Assembly (NCBI GenBank): GCA_020627785.1 | Contig: JAHDGF010000002.1 | Coordinates: 124,001 to 188,000 of the forward strand | DNA length: 64,000 nucleotides | Source of the DNA: Saprospiraceae bacterium | Lineage (GTDB): Bacteria; Bacteroidota; Bacteroidia; Chitinophagales; Saprospiraceae | Direction: 5' to 3' | Shown: piece after piece, positions 33,996 to 44,084 of the stretch | Position numbering within the stretch: the stretch's first letter is position 1 | Layout of the letters: every line of letters begins with the position of its first letter | Made by a program: the position numbers and the translations under genes | The notes under the pieces: model-generated | What the model was told of the DNA's origin: nothing | The model's database searches: none | Seen by the model: the letters and a program-made list of their open reading frames with translations, nothing else

Positions 33996-35378
33996 ATGCA
34001 TCGGTTCCTTCTTTTAATGTTATTTCTATGTTTACAATTTCCTTTGGATGGACAACTCAACTCTCTCAATTTAAATAGTACAACCCTTGACTTGGGTAAA
34101 TTCAAATTATTGAATTGTTGTGTAGGCACCTGTGCTGTTTTAATAGAGCAGTCAGAGGAGGTTCAAGAAAGATCGATGCCTCCTGATGCAATATGGGATG
34201 AACCAATACGTATTCACTTTTTTATTGATAGTAAGATTGTTGTGGAGTTAGAAGACATACTTGCTTCGATAGAAGAAGATAGTCAGATTGCTTTAAATGA
34301 AGGTTTGTACATAGGAGAAGGTGCAGCTTACATTTATGCAGGTCAGACTTCTATTGATTTGTCTGAATTAAATGATTTAGGGTTTCCATTAAGGGCTGAT
34401 GTTGTTCAAGCTGCAGTATCATCAATTAACGATATGAATGTAGGTTTAGGGGCTATTTATGATGCCGAATTGCTTGAAGCTAGGAGCTGTTTTGGTATGC
34501 AAAAATTTAGTGCGATAATTAGAGATAATCTCGAAGGTATTCAAGAAGTATCATCTTTAAATATTGCGCCTAATAATGCATTTTCATTTCCAGGAGCAAC
34601 TTTTAAAATGGGGGCTCATAATGAGTTAAATTTTAGAAATCATGCCATAAGCCATCATGCTGGTCAAAATAGCTCTGATCATGAATTTGGGGACGATTCA
34701 ACCAAGAGACCTATGCTTACAGAAGAAGGGAAGAGCTATGGTTGGAGTACGACTGGCTTGATTGGCTACAGCGGGGGAACGGCTATTGGTGTTGGTCCTG
34801 AAGGAGAAAATATCGCTGGATATATTAGAGCAACATATGCTGACTGGCTAACTATAGTCCCAAACCTAAAAATAGAAGACCTATCTTATCCGAGTAGCAT
34901 TAAAGAAACAGAGATGGCTAACTTTTCCGCTTTTGCAAATAAGGATATCGGAAATGAAAATTGGTTCTGGGAATTTACCAATGGCGTTGATGAACTTACC
35001 TCAGAAGAAGCAGCACCTTCCATTCTTTTTCCTAGTCCAGGACAATGGACATTCACCGTTACCTTATCAAATGATTGTGGTGGCCAAGTTATCGTGGAGC
35101 AAGGTGCGATAGAGGTAACTATGACTGGAACCAAAACCACCGATGTCTTAGCTACTGGTATACGAATATTTCCTAGGCCCTTCAATCATCAGCTCATCAT
35201 TGAGTCTAAAGATTTAAGCCTCGCAGAGATTGAAATTTATGATTCGTCTGGAAAAAGGGTTTTCAAAAATGATGGAGGGTTATTGATAGATACTTCCCAT
35301 CTTATTTCTGGTGTATACCATCTTCGTTTGGTAGATATCGACGGGAAAGAGTATGTAGAAAAGATTGTGAAGTTGTGA
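33996..35378 (+). CDS. Secreted protein with PKD-like domain, possibly a decayed metzincin
   Basis: The 460-residue protein has a signal peptide (MHRFLLLMLFLCLQFPLDGQ), an unidentified region to about 300, a PKD-like domain (about 303-376; FWEFTNGVDE, WTFTVTLSNDCGG) and a sorting-like tail from about 388. The tail reads FPRPF where T9SS type A domains have PNPF. In the middle, HAISHHAG (residues 216-223) has the spacing of HExxHxxG but Ala in place of the catalytic Glu and no third His at the expected place; PMLTEEG could be a Met-turn. This reading is weak alone but parallels the next two secreted proteins. Confidence 0.72.
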   Translation: MHRFLLLMLFLCLQFPLDGQLNSLNLNSTTLDLGKFKLLNCCVGTCAVLIEQSEEVQERSMPPDAIWDEPIRIHFFIDSKIVVELEDILASIEEDSQIALNEGLYIGEGAAYIYAGQTSIDLSELNDLGFPLRADVVQAAVSSINDMNVGLGAIYDAELLEARSCFGMQKFSAIIRDNLEGIQEVSSLNIAPNNAFSFPGATFKMGAHNELNFRNHAISHHAGQNSSDHEFGDDSTKRPMLTEEGKSYGWSTTGLIGYSGGTAIGVGPEGENIAGYIRATYADWLTIVPNLKIEDLSYPSSIKETEMANFSAFANKDIGNENWFWEFTNGVDELTSEEAAPSILFPSPGQWTFTVTLSNDCGGQVIVEQGAIEVTMTGTKTTDVLATGIRIFPRPFNHQLIIESKDLSLAEIEIYDSSGKRVFKNDGGLLIDTSHLISGVYHLRLVDIDGKEYVEKIVKL

Positions 35379-35428
35379 GAAGTTCCTTGCTTAGCTCATG
35401 ACTAACATAAAAAAAACTAATAAAACCA

Positions 35429-36793
35429 ATGACACAATTCAAATTATTTCTTTCCATCTTACTGATAAGTAGCCAGGTAACAGCACAACAAGACTCAGTA
35501 TTTTTCACCAGTAATTATTTCTCCCATAATTTTTTTGAACGTTGGCCAGACTACGATCAGGAGGAGATTATGCGACGAGCCGATTTTGCCGCCAATGAGG
35601 CATTTAGAATGGCCTATGAAGAAAACAACTTGCATTTTAAATCTGTGTCTATGTACAATCATTTTCTTGGTGATGGTTTATACATGGATGTAGAATTTAT
35701 GCAATTTGTTTTAGCAGGAGTTGCTGCAAGTTCTGGAAACCCAGAACCTTTAGGGAAGGTCAATGAACTTAGATCATGGAATAAAACACCACAAACCATT
35801 TTTTATATCCCTGATCAATGGACTATTAGCGCCACGGACACAACATCACCTTTTGAATATGCGGCCATAAATGAGATGATTGATTTATCCTCATTTGAGG
35901 ATGTTAGAATGAATATTGTTCTCATGAAAGAGTCAAATCTTACAACAAACTGGGAACAGGATTCAACGGGAACCAAGACCATCTGGCAAATTGCTCATGG
36001 TGCCATTTGTCATAATGATGGTTACGGACATGATAACAATAATTGTAATCTGCATACAAGCTCTGCGGCGGGACTTTGTTTTACTATTCCTGATGATCGG
36101 GTAGATCAAGTTCGAGACAGGGCTCAATGGCGTTGTAATGCTTTTGATGAAGTAAGACTGGAGGTTCCTTTAGAAGTTGAGTTGTGCGAAGACGGGTCTG
36201 AGTTGATTGTGTTGGACACGAATGTTGATGATGTTCAATTCGAAGTAAGTTCTGGAGTACAAGCTATTATAATTGATGATCAATTAGAACTTCAAGCAAC
36301 TGCAGACGGATCGATTGAACTTTGGGCCACTGATGGAACAATTGATACTGTTCGCAAGACCATTCAAGTATCTTTTTTGGAAAATGAAATGCGTGATGCA
36401 ATAGTGAATCTAAGTCAGGGAGAGGAACTTATGCTAGCAGATGGAACGGTAGTTACGGAGATGGGTACGTATACGGCCATAGAGGCAGGTGCTGCAGAGA
36501 ACGGTTGTGATATCATCTGGAATTATGAGGTGAATGTGAGTACCAGCAACGTGGATGTTGAATTTGAAAATGATGTATTGATTTATCCTAATCCATTTGA
36601 CGAAACATTAACCATAGATACAAAAGAATCGTTTCAGTCCATAAACATATATAGTATGAGTGGCGAGAAGATATATGCTGATTTGTTTTCTAATACAATA
36701 GATACCAAGGAGTTATCCAAGGGACTATATATTATCGAATTAAAGGGGATGGGAACAGAAAATGTAATATTAAAAGTATTCAAGAATAATTGA
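35429..36793 (+). CDS. Secreted metzincin-like protein without the catalytic motif, T9SS tail
   Basis: The 454-residue protein has a signal peptide (cleavage near TAQ), a region whose end looks like a metzincin: MNIVLMKES, then AHGAICHNDGYGHD (residues 189-202) where HExxHxxGxGHD is expected. The second and third His and the Gly fit; Glu is missing and the first His is displaced by one. LHTSSAAGLCFTIPDDRVDQVRDRA resembles the segment after the Met-turn, with the Met replaced. An Ig-like region, a GTYTA...ENGCD module (329-370) and an intact T9SS tail (YPNPF at 386-390) follow. Protease activity is doubtful. Confidence 0.75.
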   Translation: MTQFKLFLSILLISSQVTAQQDSVFFTSNYFSHNFFERWPDYDQEEIMRRADFAANEAFRMAYEENNLHFKSVSMYNHFLGDGLYMDVEFMQFVLAGVAASSGNPEPLGKVNELRSWNKTPQTIFYIPDQWTISATDTTSPFEYAAINEMIDLSSFEDVRMNIVLMKESNLTTNWEQDSTGTKTIWQIAHGAICHNDGYGHDNNNCNLHTSSAAGLCFTIPDDRVDQVRDRAQWRCNAFDEVRLEVPLEVELCEDGSELIVLDTNVDDVQFEVSSGVQAIIIDDQLELQATADGSIELWATDGTIDTVRKTIQVSFLENEMRDAIVNLSQGEELMLADGTVVTEMGTYTAIEAGAAENGCDIIWNYEVNVSTSNVDVEFENDVLIYPNPFDETLTIDTKESFQSINIYSMSGEKIYADLFSNTIDTKELSKGLYIIELKGMGTENVILKVFKNN

Positions 36794-36896
36794 ATAGCAT
36801 TTATTATTTGCTGTTGTTTCAGATCTCATGATTCTACATAAACATCTCTCTTTGAAAATTTAAAAATTGGTTCAAAGTTTTATGGTAAATATTTTG

Positions 36897-38522
36897 ATGG
36901 TGCACGACTCTAAGTTTAGGATTATTAAAATAAGGAGCTTTCTTTATTTCATTATTTGCATGTTTAGTTTGACCTCTTATTCGCAATTAAATACGCCTAC
37001 TCTTATTACACCGGATCAGGGCAACTGTGGATCTACGGCAAATTATGAAGTTAGGTTTGAAAACTGTAATGGTCTCGACGCCATGATGGATGTAGTTGCC
37101 TTTGGACCAAATTCTGTTGGTATTCCCACAACCACCGTACATGTTGAATCATCTTCAGGCGTTGCCACTGGTACTTTTAGTCTAACCATACCTTCCGGTA
37201 ATTCTGGTAATCTAGATTTTGGATTTTTGATAACCAGCATTACCAATGGAGGTGTATGTAATGCAAATCAATGGGATTATGTTGAATTGCTAAATGGATT
37301 CAACATAAACTGTAATGATGATTGCAATACTGCTTATTCTATCCCTGTGCTTACTTATTCTTGCACGCCTACAGGTGGATGGGATACGGGTGTGAACACT
37401 GCTTCAGGAATTGCAGATTGCATAGGCCCAATCTGGATAGATATGTTCTTTGAATTTGTTGCTGTATCAAGTTCTGCAACCTTAGAACTTAATGCACCGT
37501 CTAGCGGATTATGGGCACTGTATGATCCTGGATGCGGCGTGAATTTGGAATGTTCAGGATTTCCAGCGGGTTTAAGTTCACATCCAATGGTTACAAATCT
37601 GACTGTTGGAAATACATATGTCATACGGTTAGGTCGGAGTCCTTCAGCTCCGACTGGTATTTTAGATCTCTGTGTTTGGAGTCCAGTTGCACCCAGTAAT
37701 GATGATTGTAGTACCCCTGCTCCACTTACAGTATTTAACAACGGCTGCGCACCTACGGGTGGATGGGATACAAGTAGCTATACTTCTTCGGGAACTGCTG
37801 GCTGTGGTAGTTCGACCTACAATGATCTCTTTTTTGAATTTGTGGCCACAGGTTCTACTGCTAGCTTAGAATTTAATGCACCGTCAAGTGGCTTATGGGG
37901 AATTTATGATGCCAGCTGTGGGACTAACTTGCAATGCTCAGGATTTTCTTCTGGATTTAGTACACATCAATTAAGTATAAATCTGACTGTAGGCGTTACA
38001 TATATTGTTAGAATAGCCTTTAACCTAACTGTTCCAACGGGCCCACTTGATATTTGTGTTTGGAGTCCATGCACCTTACAAACTTGGTACCTCGATTTCG
38101 ATTTAGATGGTTATGGAGATGTAAACATTTTAATTTCAGATTGTAACCAACCCACAGGATATGTATTAGATAATACGGATTGTGATGATACAAATGCCAA
38201 TGTTTATCCAGGAGCACCAGAACTTTGTGACAATATTGACAATGACTGTAATGGGCTGATTGATGATGAATTTATGTGCAATTGTCCATCTGGTTTACAA
38301 GTAAATACTTTTTTAGGAAATACAAATTTTTGGACAGATCCTGCAAACTGGACATTGGGTTCTGTCCCTACAATATGTGACGAAGTATCTATACCTCCTG
38401 GCCTAAGCTGCATACTTTTATCTACAGAGACAGGAGCGTGTTATTCTATAGACGTTGATCAGTCAGGGAATTTTGAGGTGGAACAAGGAGCTACTTTAGA
38501 TGTCGTTGTTCCAGATAATTGA
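36897..38522 (+). CDS. Secreted repeat protein with a MopE-like metal-binding segment
   Basis: The 541-residue protein (start chosen at ATG 36897; ATG 36882 also possible) has a signal peptide ending SLTSYSQ. Two tandem modules of about 125 residues follow, coded by 37317-37700 and 37701-38070, each with TPTGGWDT or APTGGWDT, FFEFVA, NAPSSGLW and LDxCVWSP. Next comes WYLDFDLDGYGD...DCDDTNANVYPGAPELCDN, the MopE/MSCRAMM-type calcium- or metal-binding repeat, then a Cys-containing C-terminal module. No PNP sorting tail is present; the product ends at GATLDVVVPDN. Function unknown, probably extracellular. Confidence 0.8.
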   Translation: MVHDSKFRIIKIRSFLYFIICMFSLTSYSQLNTPTLITPDQGNCGSTANYEVRFENCNGLDAMMDVVAFGPNSVGIPTTTVHVESSSGVATGTFSLTIPSGNSGNLDFGFLITSITNGGVCNANQWDYVELLNGFNINCNDDCNTAYSIPVLTYSCTPTGGWDTGVNTASGIADCIGPIWIDMFFEFVAVSSSATLELNAPSSGLWALYDPGCGVNLECSGFPAGLSSHPMVTNLTVGNTYVIRLGRSPSAPTGILDLCVWSPVAPSNDDCSTPAPLTVFNNGCAPTGGWDTSSYTSSGTAGCGSSTYNDLFFEFVATGSTASLEFNAPSSGLWGIYDASCGTNLQCSGFSSGFSTHQLSINLTVGVTYIVRIAFNLTVPTGPLDICVWSPCTLQTWYLDFDLDGYGDVNILISDCNQPTGYVLDNTDCDDTNANVYPGAPELCDNIDNDCNGLIDDEFMCNCPSGLQVNTFLGNTNFWTDPANWTLGSVPTICDEVSIPPGLSCILLSTETGACYSIDVDQSGNFEVEQGATLDVVVPDN

Positions 38523-38739
38523 TTATGATTTTTTCGCTTTCTATCGTGAGCTTTTTGGAGCTACTTAAATTTTTTTGGATAAAAAAACTTATAAACATTT
38601 CTAGCACAATCATTATAAAATTACTGGTGGCCATTATTGCAGAAATAATTTTTCATTGAAAAACTAAATGAATAGCTGAGTAAGCTTATGCAGGAGTAAT
38701 TACTACCAATCAAATTAAAACCACTCGAAAACGTAACAC

Positions 38740-40347
38740 ATGAAACCCCTTTTCTCACAGGTCCTTTTTTGTATCCTATTATCTTCTCAACTGTTGGGTC
38801 AACATTCTAATAATCACAGTTGTGATCATAATTTAAAATTAGAACCGGTAAGAAGTTTTGATGCTGAAATACAACAGCTCATTGAAAATCAAAATATACT
38901 TGAGCAAGAAATTTATGTTTCCATAGAAGCCATTGCAGGCCTCGCTAGAGAAGACCCTGATGAAGCCAAAAAAATATTAGAGAAAAAGGTAAAACCGGCA
39001 ATCAAGACCTATAAGGAGAATGCGCAAGGAATACATGCTTCCTTATTTTCAGAATCTAAAATGGATAAGACCCTACGAATCCTACTGGCTATTCCAGAAT
39101 CCATATTTAAGGATAGTGGTTTGGAGTGGAATGAATTTATTGCTCCCTTCTATTACTCCTATGAAACCTTACTAAATAGGGTACTAGATATGCACGGAGA
39201 ATTGAAGCATTATGATGTGGATGTTGTTCATATAGAATTAGTGCCAGATGGAAATTATTTGAGTGATTGCAATGACCATGCAATTCTCAATGAGTTAAGA
39301 ACCAAAGGTGACAACAATTATCCTGAGCTAGAATATTTGAGAGATCTAAAAGATTGCTGGCAAGCGCACATGCTTTCATTTATTGTTCCACCTTCATGTA
39401 ATGCATCCAAGGGTATAGCTACCCAAACATCTCTAGCAAATATGGAATATCAAAAGCTATATTCCATAGTACGTTATGATTTAATCACTTCAAAAAGTTC
39501 AATTCCTATTCATGTACTTGGCCACAACTTGACTTTAGAACATAGAGATTATTTTTTTGATATGGATTTAAATGTAGTCTCTGTTATGTTTGAATATTAC
39601 AACTCAATGTTTGCCGGTGAGTTTTATTCTGAGTTGAGTGCTGTAAAATTAATGAATGCTATTCCTCTATTATTAAGTTTAGGTTCGCCTTTAGACTTAG
39701 ACGTAGAGGACCTAGACTTAGAGATTTGTAAGGGAGAAAAATTAACCCTTGAAGCTGAAGCCATCAATGGAAACTTGAAGGTCCTTTGTTCTGATACAAC
39801 AATACAGCATAACATCGTAGATTCAGGGATAGAGTTTATAGGCGATTTTCCTGGAAACTACAAACTTCAAGTTTCCGCTATCAATGAAGAATATTGTTAT
39901 CAAATTCCAGGAAAGGAAATAGATTTAGTCATTCTTGATCAAGAAGTTTTGGATACAGTAGTTACTATTGACTCTGGTAGTGATCTAGTATTACTTGATG
40001 GAACGATTGTTTCTGAAAATGGATCATATACTGCCGTAGAGTCAGGAACTGCAGAAAATGGTTGTGATGTGATATGGAACTATGAAGTCAATGTCTTGTT
40101 TATGGATGAGGAGACCGAAAAAATGGGTGTGGCTTTAATTGATACTATTTTTAAAACAGAAACTTTAATAAGTGAGCGTAAGGAACGTAATTTCTATGAG
40201 GTAGAAATTTATAATGTAGTTGAAGAAAACGTTTTTATAGAAATTTATTCTGAAATGATTGAAGTTGGTGCTTTAAATGAAGGGCTGTATATGGTTTTGA
40301 AAGATGCAGAAGGAAAGAAACTAATAGGTAGGTTTTATAAAATTTGA
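38740..40347 (+). CDS. Reprolysin-like secreted pseudoprotease (catalytic Glu replaced by Val)
   Basis: The 535-residue protein has a signal peptide (to about residue 20). Residues 180-290 follow the bacterial reprolysin (M12B-like) pattern: ILNELRTKGDNNYPELEYLRD, SFIVP, YSIVRYDLIT, then HVLGHNLTLEHRD at 258-270 where HExGHNxGxxHD is expected, and VSVMFEYY as Met-turn. All three zinc His remain, but Glu259 is Val (GTA; one base from GAA) and the Gly is Thr. It shares the GSYTA...ENGCD module (about 411-452) with the gene at 35429. The C-terminal tail keeps the sorting-domain shape but has lost the PNP box. Confidence 0.78.
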   Translation: MKPLFSQVLFCILLSSQLLGQHSNNHSCDHNLKLEPVRSFDAEIQQLIENQNILEQEIYVSIEAIAGLAREDPDEAKKILEKKVKPAIKTYKENAQGIHASLFSESKMDKTLRILLAIPESIFKDSGLEWNEFIAPFYYSYETLLNRVLDMHGELKHYDVDVVHIELVPDGNYLSDCNDHAILNELRTKGDNNYPELEYLRDLKDCWQAHMLSFIVPPSCNASKGIATQTSLANMEYQKLYSIVRYDLITSKSSIPIHVLGHNLTLEHRDYFFDMDLNVVSVMFEYYNSMFAGEFYSELSAVKLMNAIPLLLSLGSPLDLDVEDLDLEICKGEKLTLEAEAINGNLKVLCSDTTIQHNIVDSGIEFIGDFPGNYKLQVSAINEEYCYQIPGKEIDLVILDQEVLDTVVTIDSGSDLVLLDGTIVSENGSYTAVESGTAENGCDVIWNYEVNVLFMDEETEKMGVALIDTIFKTETLISERKERNFYEVEIYNVVEENVFIEIYSEMIEVGALNEGLYMVLKDAEGKKLIGRFYKI

Positions 40348-40444
40348 GTTGTGAAAAGATCTTTTAATAGCACGGATAGATGAGCATTTAGTCATAGAAA
40401 AGTTGATTATACAATCTTGTATTTAACCTTACAAAAATTTAATC

Positions 40445-42700
40445 ATGTTTAATAAGTTCCACCACATTCCATTCTTGATTTTATTATTGATTGCCTCTTT
40501 TTTAAAAATAAGTGCACAGTCTGGGAATTTTAATATATCAATTGATGAAAACTTTGAAGTAGGGGGAAATTCTGGCGATGAAATAATAGATTTTCTAATA
40601 GATACTGATGGTTCTATATATGTCATAGGAGAAACCAGCTCTAATGATTTCGATTTTGCTGGTATTCCTTCAGGATACAATGCCTTTATTATGAAGATTA
40701 GTAGCACCGGTAGCGTACTATGGTATGAAGCAATTGGAGGAGGAACTAACGAGCATTTTTATTCATTGTATAAATCATCAGATGGATTCTTGTATGTTGG
40801 AGGAAAGTCAATCGTTAATTCAAATAATACTCTACAATCAATATCTGGGATAGCTAGTCAGAACACATCTGGAGGTAATGCTACTAATGGCGTTGAAGAT
40901 GGTATTCTATTAAAAATTTCTACAACAGGTATAGTACAATGGATAAGGAGTTATGGTGGCTTGAATCCAGATTTAATTGTTGGAATACACGATCATCCCA
41001 ATGGCGATTTATCGCTTGTTGCAAATACTTTTTCAAATGGGACTGGCGATGTTCCTTCGACAGTCACAGGGTTGCATAAAATTTGGATGTTTACAGTGCA
41101 AAAAACAAATGGGAATATATCTACTATTAACTCAGCCTTTCTTGGAAGTGTAAATGGGTCGAATGTTAGCTTAAATATTAGCGATACACATGAGGTTGCA
41201 GACGGAATAATAGCCACCGGTTTTGCAAATCCGCTTAATAGCACCAGTGGTTGTGCACCAACAAGTTCTTCTCAAGATCTTGTTTTATTATTAAAGTTGA
41301 ATAATTCAGGAAACCTTGTGTGGGATAAGTATTACGGTGCAAATGGTTCACAAAAAGGTAGAAAGTTGGATGTAAATGTAGATGGTTCTATCGTCATTTG
41401 TGGATATAGTTCTTCTGCTTCAAACAGTTGCGATGTTCAATCTACTTCAAATGGAAATCAAGATGTTTATGTTGTTAAAACAGATGCTAATGGTGTATTT
41501 AATTGGGGTTATTTATATGGAGGAAGCTTAAGTGATGATGGATCAGGTATCGTTGAATTACCAAATGGCAATTATCTCATATCTGCATATACTAATTCAA
41601 CGATAGGAGGAATTACGAATCAAGGAGTAGATGTCTATGTCTTTGAAATCGATTCTAATGGAAATAATTTAAATAACCTAGACTTGTTAGGAGGAGGACT
41701 CAACGATGTTCAAGGGGTTGCGGGTAGTTCTATCTTGACTAGTGATTGTTATCTTTATAAAGACTCATCGGATAAGGTTTGGATGGGAACTTCTTCTAAA
41801 TCTAATGATGGCGATTTACCTTTGACCTTAACGAATACTACTAGTTTTGATATTTGGATTGTTGGATTTGACGATACTAGTTTGATGAATGATTGCAATT
41901 GGATTGGATATGTCAACAACCCATTTACAAACTATAGGGAACCAAATGAAATGCCCTGTGTTTTTGTTGACGCCGGAGTTGCTCGTATTGATCCATCAGA
42001 AACTAATCAAACTACATATTGGACAGGGTTTCTAAATCCCAATAACTTTAATGTTAGTGGTGATGAAATTGTTCTTGAAGCAAGATTAAAAAACCCAGCT
42101 TCGGAAGGTGGAATTTTTTGTTATGATATGGAGATGTGGTTATTTGGTGAAGATAACTATGCTGCGGTAGGATTTATGACTACTGCTACTTCTTGCGAAG
42201 AATTCGCTTTTATTGGGACTTCAGATAATTATCAAACAGGACTAAGCCATAACTTAAGCGCACTACAATTTAATACCAATAATTTTAGTGATTTAAAACT
42301 AGAGCTTAGTTCTAATAGTATTAGTGTCTATCGGAATAATGCTTTATTGAGAAACATTAGTTATACACAACTATTAGGAAACCTTAGAGGAATTAAAATT
42401 GCATTCAAGGGATCTGGAAGTGCAGATTGGGTCAAACTTATTGATAATGGAACAATCATTTATGAAGAAAACTTTAATGATTGTAGTACCATTTGCCCTA
42501 ACTGTAATACATCCATGGAATTACATCAATATATTTTACCTTCTGGGGGATATGAGGCATCTGATTATATTGAATGCAGTGCTTCGATTGAAAGTAATAA
42601 TGTAGAATTGAAAGCAGTAAATGAAGTTACTTTAGAATCGGGATTTGAGACTAAAATCGGAGCAATACTTGAAGTAATAATAGATGCTTGCACATTTTAA
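40445..42700 (+). CDS. Secreted beta-propeller-like repeat protein
   Basis: The 751-residue protein has a signal peptide (MFNKFHHIPFLILLLIASFLKISAQ) and five to six repeats of the SBBP/delta-60 kind, each with DGSIYVIGETSS-, DAFLMKIS- and GxVxWxxxxGG-like strands (for example NAFIMKISSTGSVLWYEAIGG, and DVYVVKTDANGVFNWGYLYGG), which suggest a propeller. A beta-sandwich follows (about 505-680; lectin-like, VVWFGED... wording absent), and the end (ASIESNNVELKAVNEVTLESGFETKIGA) resembles the 3-coathanger stack domain found on Bacteroidota surface proteins. Probably extracellular; function unknown. Confidence 0.78.
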   Translation: MFNKFHHIPFLILLLIASFLKISAQSGNFNISIDENFEVGGNSGDEIIDFLIDTDGSIYVIGETSSNDFDFAGIPSGYNAFIMKISSTGSVLWYEAIGGGTNEHFYSLYKSSDGFLYVGGKSIVNSNNTLQSISGIASQNTSGGNATNGVEDGILLKISTTGIVQWIRSYGGLNPDLIVGIHDHPNGDLSLVANTFSNGTGDVPSTVTGLHKIWMFTVQKTNGNISTINSAFLGSVNGSNVSLNISDTHEVADGIIATGFANPLNSTSGCAPTSSSQDLVLLLKLNNSGNLVWDKYYGANGSQKGRKLDVNVDGSIVICGYSSSASNSCDVQSTSNGNQDVYVVKTDANGVFNWGYLYGGSLSDDGSGIVELPNGNYLISAYTNSTIGGITNQGVDVYVFEIDSNGNNLNNLDLLGGGLNDVQGVAGSSILTSDCYLYKDSSDKVWMGTSSKSNDGDLPLTLTNTTSFDIWIVGFDDTSLMNDCNWIGYVNNPFTNYREPNEMPCVFVDAGVARIDPSETNQTTYWTGFLNPNNFNVSGDEIVLEARLKNPASEGGIFCYDMEMWLFGEDNYAAVGFMTTATSCEEFAFIGTSDNYQTGLSHNLSALQFNTNNFSDLKLELSSNSISVYRNNALLRNISYTQLLGNLRGIKIAFKGSGSADWVKLIDNGTIIYEENFNDCSTICPNCNTSMELHQYILPSGGYEASDYIECSASIESNNVELKAVNEVTLESGFETKIGAILEVIIDACTF

Positions 42701-42810
42701 ATCTCGCCCCTTAGATTTCTATTATGATGGAAGACTTTTTATGTCTGTTATTAGCAAAAACCTAAGTCAGGCTTAATATTGGTATTTAAACATTTAATTC
42801 TAAATGCACA

Positions 42811-42821
42811 TTTGCGAAAGC
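42811..42821 (-). repeat. Iterated motif TTTGCGAAAGC, copy 6 (intergenic)
   Basis: Preceded by CACA, so it shares the long form GCTTTCGCAAATGTG on the minus strand. It lies 49 bases upstream of the aminotransferase start. Confidence 0.8.
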
Positions 42822-42869
42822 ATTTAAATAATTAAAAACGTTTATAACTTTAGCTATCAATATTAACAA

Positions 42870-44084
42870 GTGGAATTATTATCTGAAAGAAATACAAAGC
42901 AACTAGGCTCAAGTCGTGGACTTAATCTTCCATGGTCCCCAATTAGAAGTTTAATGCCCTATGCCCGTGAGGCGAAGTCTAAAGGCGTCGAGATTTTACA
43001 CTTAAACATTGGTCAGCCCGACATTCCAACGCCACCAAGTGCACTTCAAAAGATGAAGGAAGATCAGGTGCCGATTATAGAATATGGGCCATCGGAAGGA
43101 TTAGAATCACTTAGAAAGGTTGTGGCTGATTACTATAAAAACTTTTCGCCGTCTATTGATTTTGAAGATGTGTATGTCACGACCGGAGCCTCTGAAGCGA
43201 TAAATTTTGCCTTAATGGCAACGTGTGATTTAAATGATCAAGTCATCATCCCAGAACCTTTCTACGCAAATTACCTAGGCTTCTCAACCATCAGTGGAGT
43301 GGAAGTTGTAGCCGTTACGAGTAAGATAGAAGATCAATTTTCTCTGCCAAAGCTTTCTGATTTTGAAGCTAAGATAACGGATAAGACTAAGGCAATTTTA
43401 TTATGCAATCCAGGGAATCCTACGGGTCAATTATATACAAAAGAAGATTTAGAGTCTTTAATGCAACTCGTTGTAAAAAAGAATTTATTCTTAATTGTAG
43501 ACGAAGTGTATCGTGAATTTTGCTACGACGGCAAGTTTCATTCTGTCCTAAACTTTAGTGGCTATGAAGATCATGTGATTGTTATTGATTCGGTATCAAA
43601 AGTTTTTAGTAGTTGTGGTGCGCGAGTAGGTTTTCTGGTAACAAAGAATAGAAGAATTCAAGAAAGTGTTTTGAAGTTTGCCCAGATGCGATTGTGCCCA
43701 CCATACTTTGGTCAAAAACTATCTGAATATTGTTATCAAGGGATTGGGAATTACATTCAAAAAGCGCGGGAAGAATATGTAAAGCGACGTGAGCTTTTGT
43801 ATTCTGGACTTCAAGAAATTGAAGGAGCGATTTATTACAAACCACATGCAGCATTCTACAATATTGTGGAATTACCGATTGATGACTCTGAAAAATTCTG
43901 TAAGTGGTTATTGACAGACTTTAGAAGAGACAATTGCTCTGTGATGATGGCTCCTGCCTCTGGCTTTTATTTTAATGCAGAAAAGGGCAAAGGTCAAGTT
44001 AGAATTGCCTATGTTTTAAACAGTGAAAAACTTAAAAAAGCAATGAACTGTCTGAAGTATGCGCTGAAGGAATATAACTCTTAA
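42870..44084 (+). CDS. PLP-dependent aminotransferase, fold type I
   Basis: The 404-residue protein starts with GTG (GTG GAA TTA), giving RGLNLPWSPIRSLMPYAREA, the usual N-terminal pattern of bacterial aspartate/aromatic aminotransferases. Motifs: LNIGQPDIPTP, VYVTTGASEAINF, LCNPGNPTGQLYT, IVDEVYREF and the Schiff-base lysine in SVSKVFSSCGARVGF. Amino-acid specificity cannot be told. It abuts the convergent purU with no gap. TAACTTTA, one base off the -7 consensus, lies about 25 bases upstream. Confidence 0.9.
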   Translation: MELLSERNTKQLGSSRGLNLPWSPIRSLMPYAREAKSKGVEILHLNIGQPDIPTPPSALQKMKEDQVPIIEYGPSEGLESLRKVVADYYKNFSPSIDFEDVYVTTGASEAINFALMATCDLNDQVIIPEPFYANYLGFSTISGVEVVAVTSKIEDQFSLPKLSDFEAKITDKTKAILLCNPGNPTGQLYTKEDLESLMQLVVKKNLFLIVDEVYREFCYDGKFHSVLNFSGYEDHVIVIDSVSKVFSSCGARVGFLVTKNRRIQESVLKFAQMRLCPPYFGQKLSEYCYQGIGNYIQKAREEYVKRRELLYSGLQEIEGAIYYKPHAAFYNIVELPIDDSEKFCKWLLTDFRRDNCSVMMAPASGFYFNAEKGKGQVRIAYVLNSEKLKKAMNCLKYALKEYNS

